In this document: positions 44,266 to 44,441 of the stretch, in pieces | How the letters are laid out: each line of letters starts with the position of its first letter | How positions within the stretch are numbered: position 1 is the stretch's first letter | DNA from: an uncultured Rhodospirillaceae bacterium | Lineage (GTDB): Bacteria > Pseudomonadota > Alphaproteobacteria > CAAGCB01 > CAG-977 | Assembly (NCBI GenBank): GCA_900550445.1 | Contig: URSF01000020.1 | Span: 1 to 44,441 of the forward strand | Length of the DNA: 44,441 nt | Direction: 5' to 3' | Notes under the pieces: model-generated | The model's database searches: none | Seen by the model: the letters and a program-made list of their open reading frames with translations, nothing else | What the model was told of the DNA's origin: nothing | Position numbers and translations under genes: made by a program

Positions 44266-44441
44266 CTATATTTTCGTAATAAAATCAATTGCGTGTTTCA
44301 TGCAAACGTCATGATTGTGGTGCAAATGTTCGCCCCAACGTCCGACGCCGAACAAGTGTTTCGGTTTGAAATATTCCAAAATTTCCCCGATCGCTTTGGT
44401 ACGGCCGATCAACGGCAGAGGGTAGGCGGCCGGCGTCGTGT
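44266..44441 (-). CDS. C-terminus of a probable FAD/NAD(P)-binding oxidoreductase
   Basis: The minus strand is open from the window edge to TAG at 44266, 58 codons. It reads AAYPLPLIGRTKAIGEILEY, then KHLFGVGRWGEHLHHNHDV and MKHAIDFITKI. The YPLP-x-x-GR...L-x-x-x-GR-x-G...H-x-x-x-x-x-A pattern is that of the C-terminal flavin-contacting part of amine-oxidase/protoporphyrinogen-oxidase-like NAD(P)-binding proteins. The N-terminal Rossmann part is outside the window, so the assignment is moderate. Confidence 0.6.
   Translation of the reverse strand, partial: TTPAAYPLPLIGRTKAIGEILEYFKPKHLFGVGRWGEHLHHNHDVCMKHAIDFITKI

Overview
The window looks like a chromosome segment from an uncultured alphaproteobacterium, probably a host- or gut-associated lineage of the Rhodospirillales/RF32 kind. 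This placement is inference. It rests on moderate GC, an rplM-rpsI pair, an alphaproteobacterial gene style and a tandem family of putative HExRH metallopeptidases. No rRNA or intact tRNA gene was seen.

Layout. (1) 1-9650 holds housekeeping and envelope genes: the start of a serine recombinase cut by the left edge, a small exported protein coupled to trmJ, a Cys-rich/Sel1 exported pair, a lipoprotein-YhcH-rmuC operon, queH coupled to a large exported protein whose signal peptide is out of frame at an A9 tract, a DUF2934 protein and a zeta-toxin-like P-loop kinase. (2) 9804-21545 is a co-directional alpha-glucan operon: glgE, maltokinase, glgB, glgX and malQ, ending in a membrane metallophosphoesterase. 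Maltokinase makes maltose-1-phosphate, GlgE extends alpha-1,4-glucan with it and GlgB branches the product. GlgX and MalQ debranch and rearrange maltodextrins, which could return maltose to the cycle. (3) 21542-25010 holds a coiled-coil membrane protein, a GT2 glycosyltransferase and the rplM-rpsI operon with a clear promoter and terminator.

(4) 25011-29402 contains a frameshifted lipoprotein pseudogene, a candidate structured RNA of about 200 nt ending in a terminator, a 725-residue helical protein of unknown function, a rhodanese lipoprotein and rpsU. (5) 29604-35590 is a cluster of five paralogous cytosolic-looking proteins with an HExRH...EAD signature. Three of the transcription units have near-identical promoter geometry. 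(6) 35638-36365 is a hexapeptide acyltransferase broken by one missing base.

(7) 36537-44230 is a mobile/phage-derived region. Two related tyrosine recombinases face each other around a DUF262-HNH (GmrSD-like) putative restriction protein. The direct repeat GTTACC-N5-GTTACC sits 22-23 nt before each integrase start, with a third copy between them. Beyond them lie decayed phage genes and an intact tail-fibre gene with a downstream partner. The window closes with the C-terminus of a probable FAD/NAD(P)-binding oxidoreductase on the minus strand.

The parts most worth a second look are the HExRH cluster, the integrase-flanked DUF262-HNH module with its repeats, the structured RNA near 25.6 kb and the single-base frame breaks.
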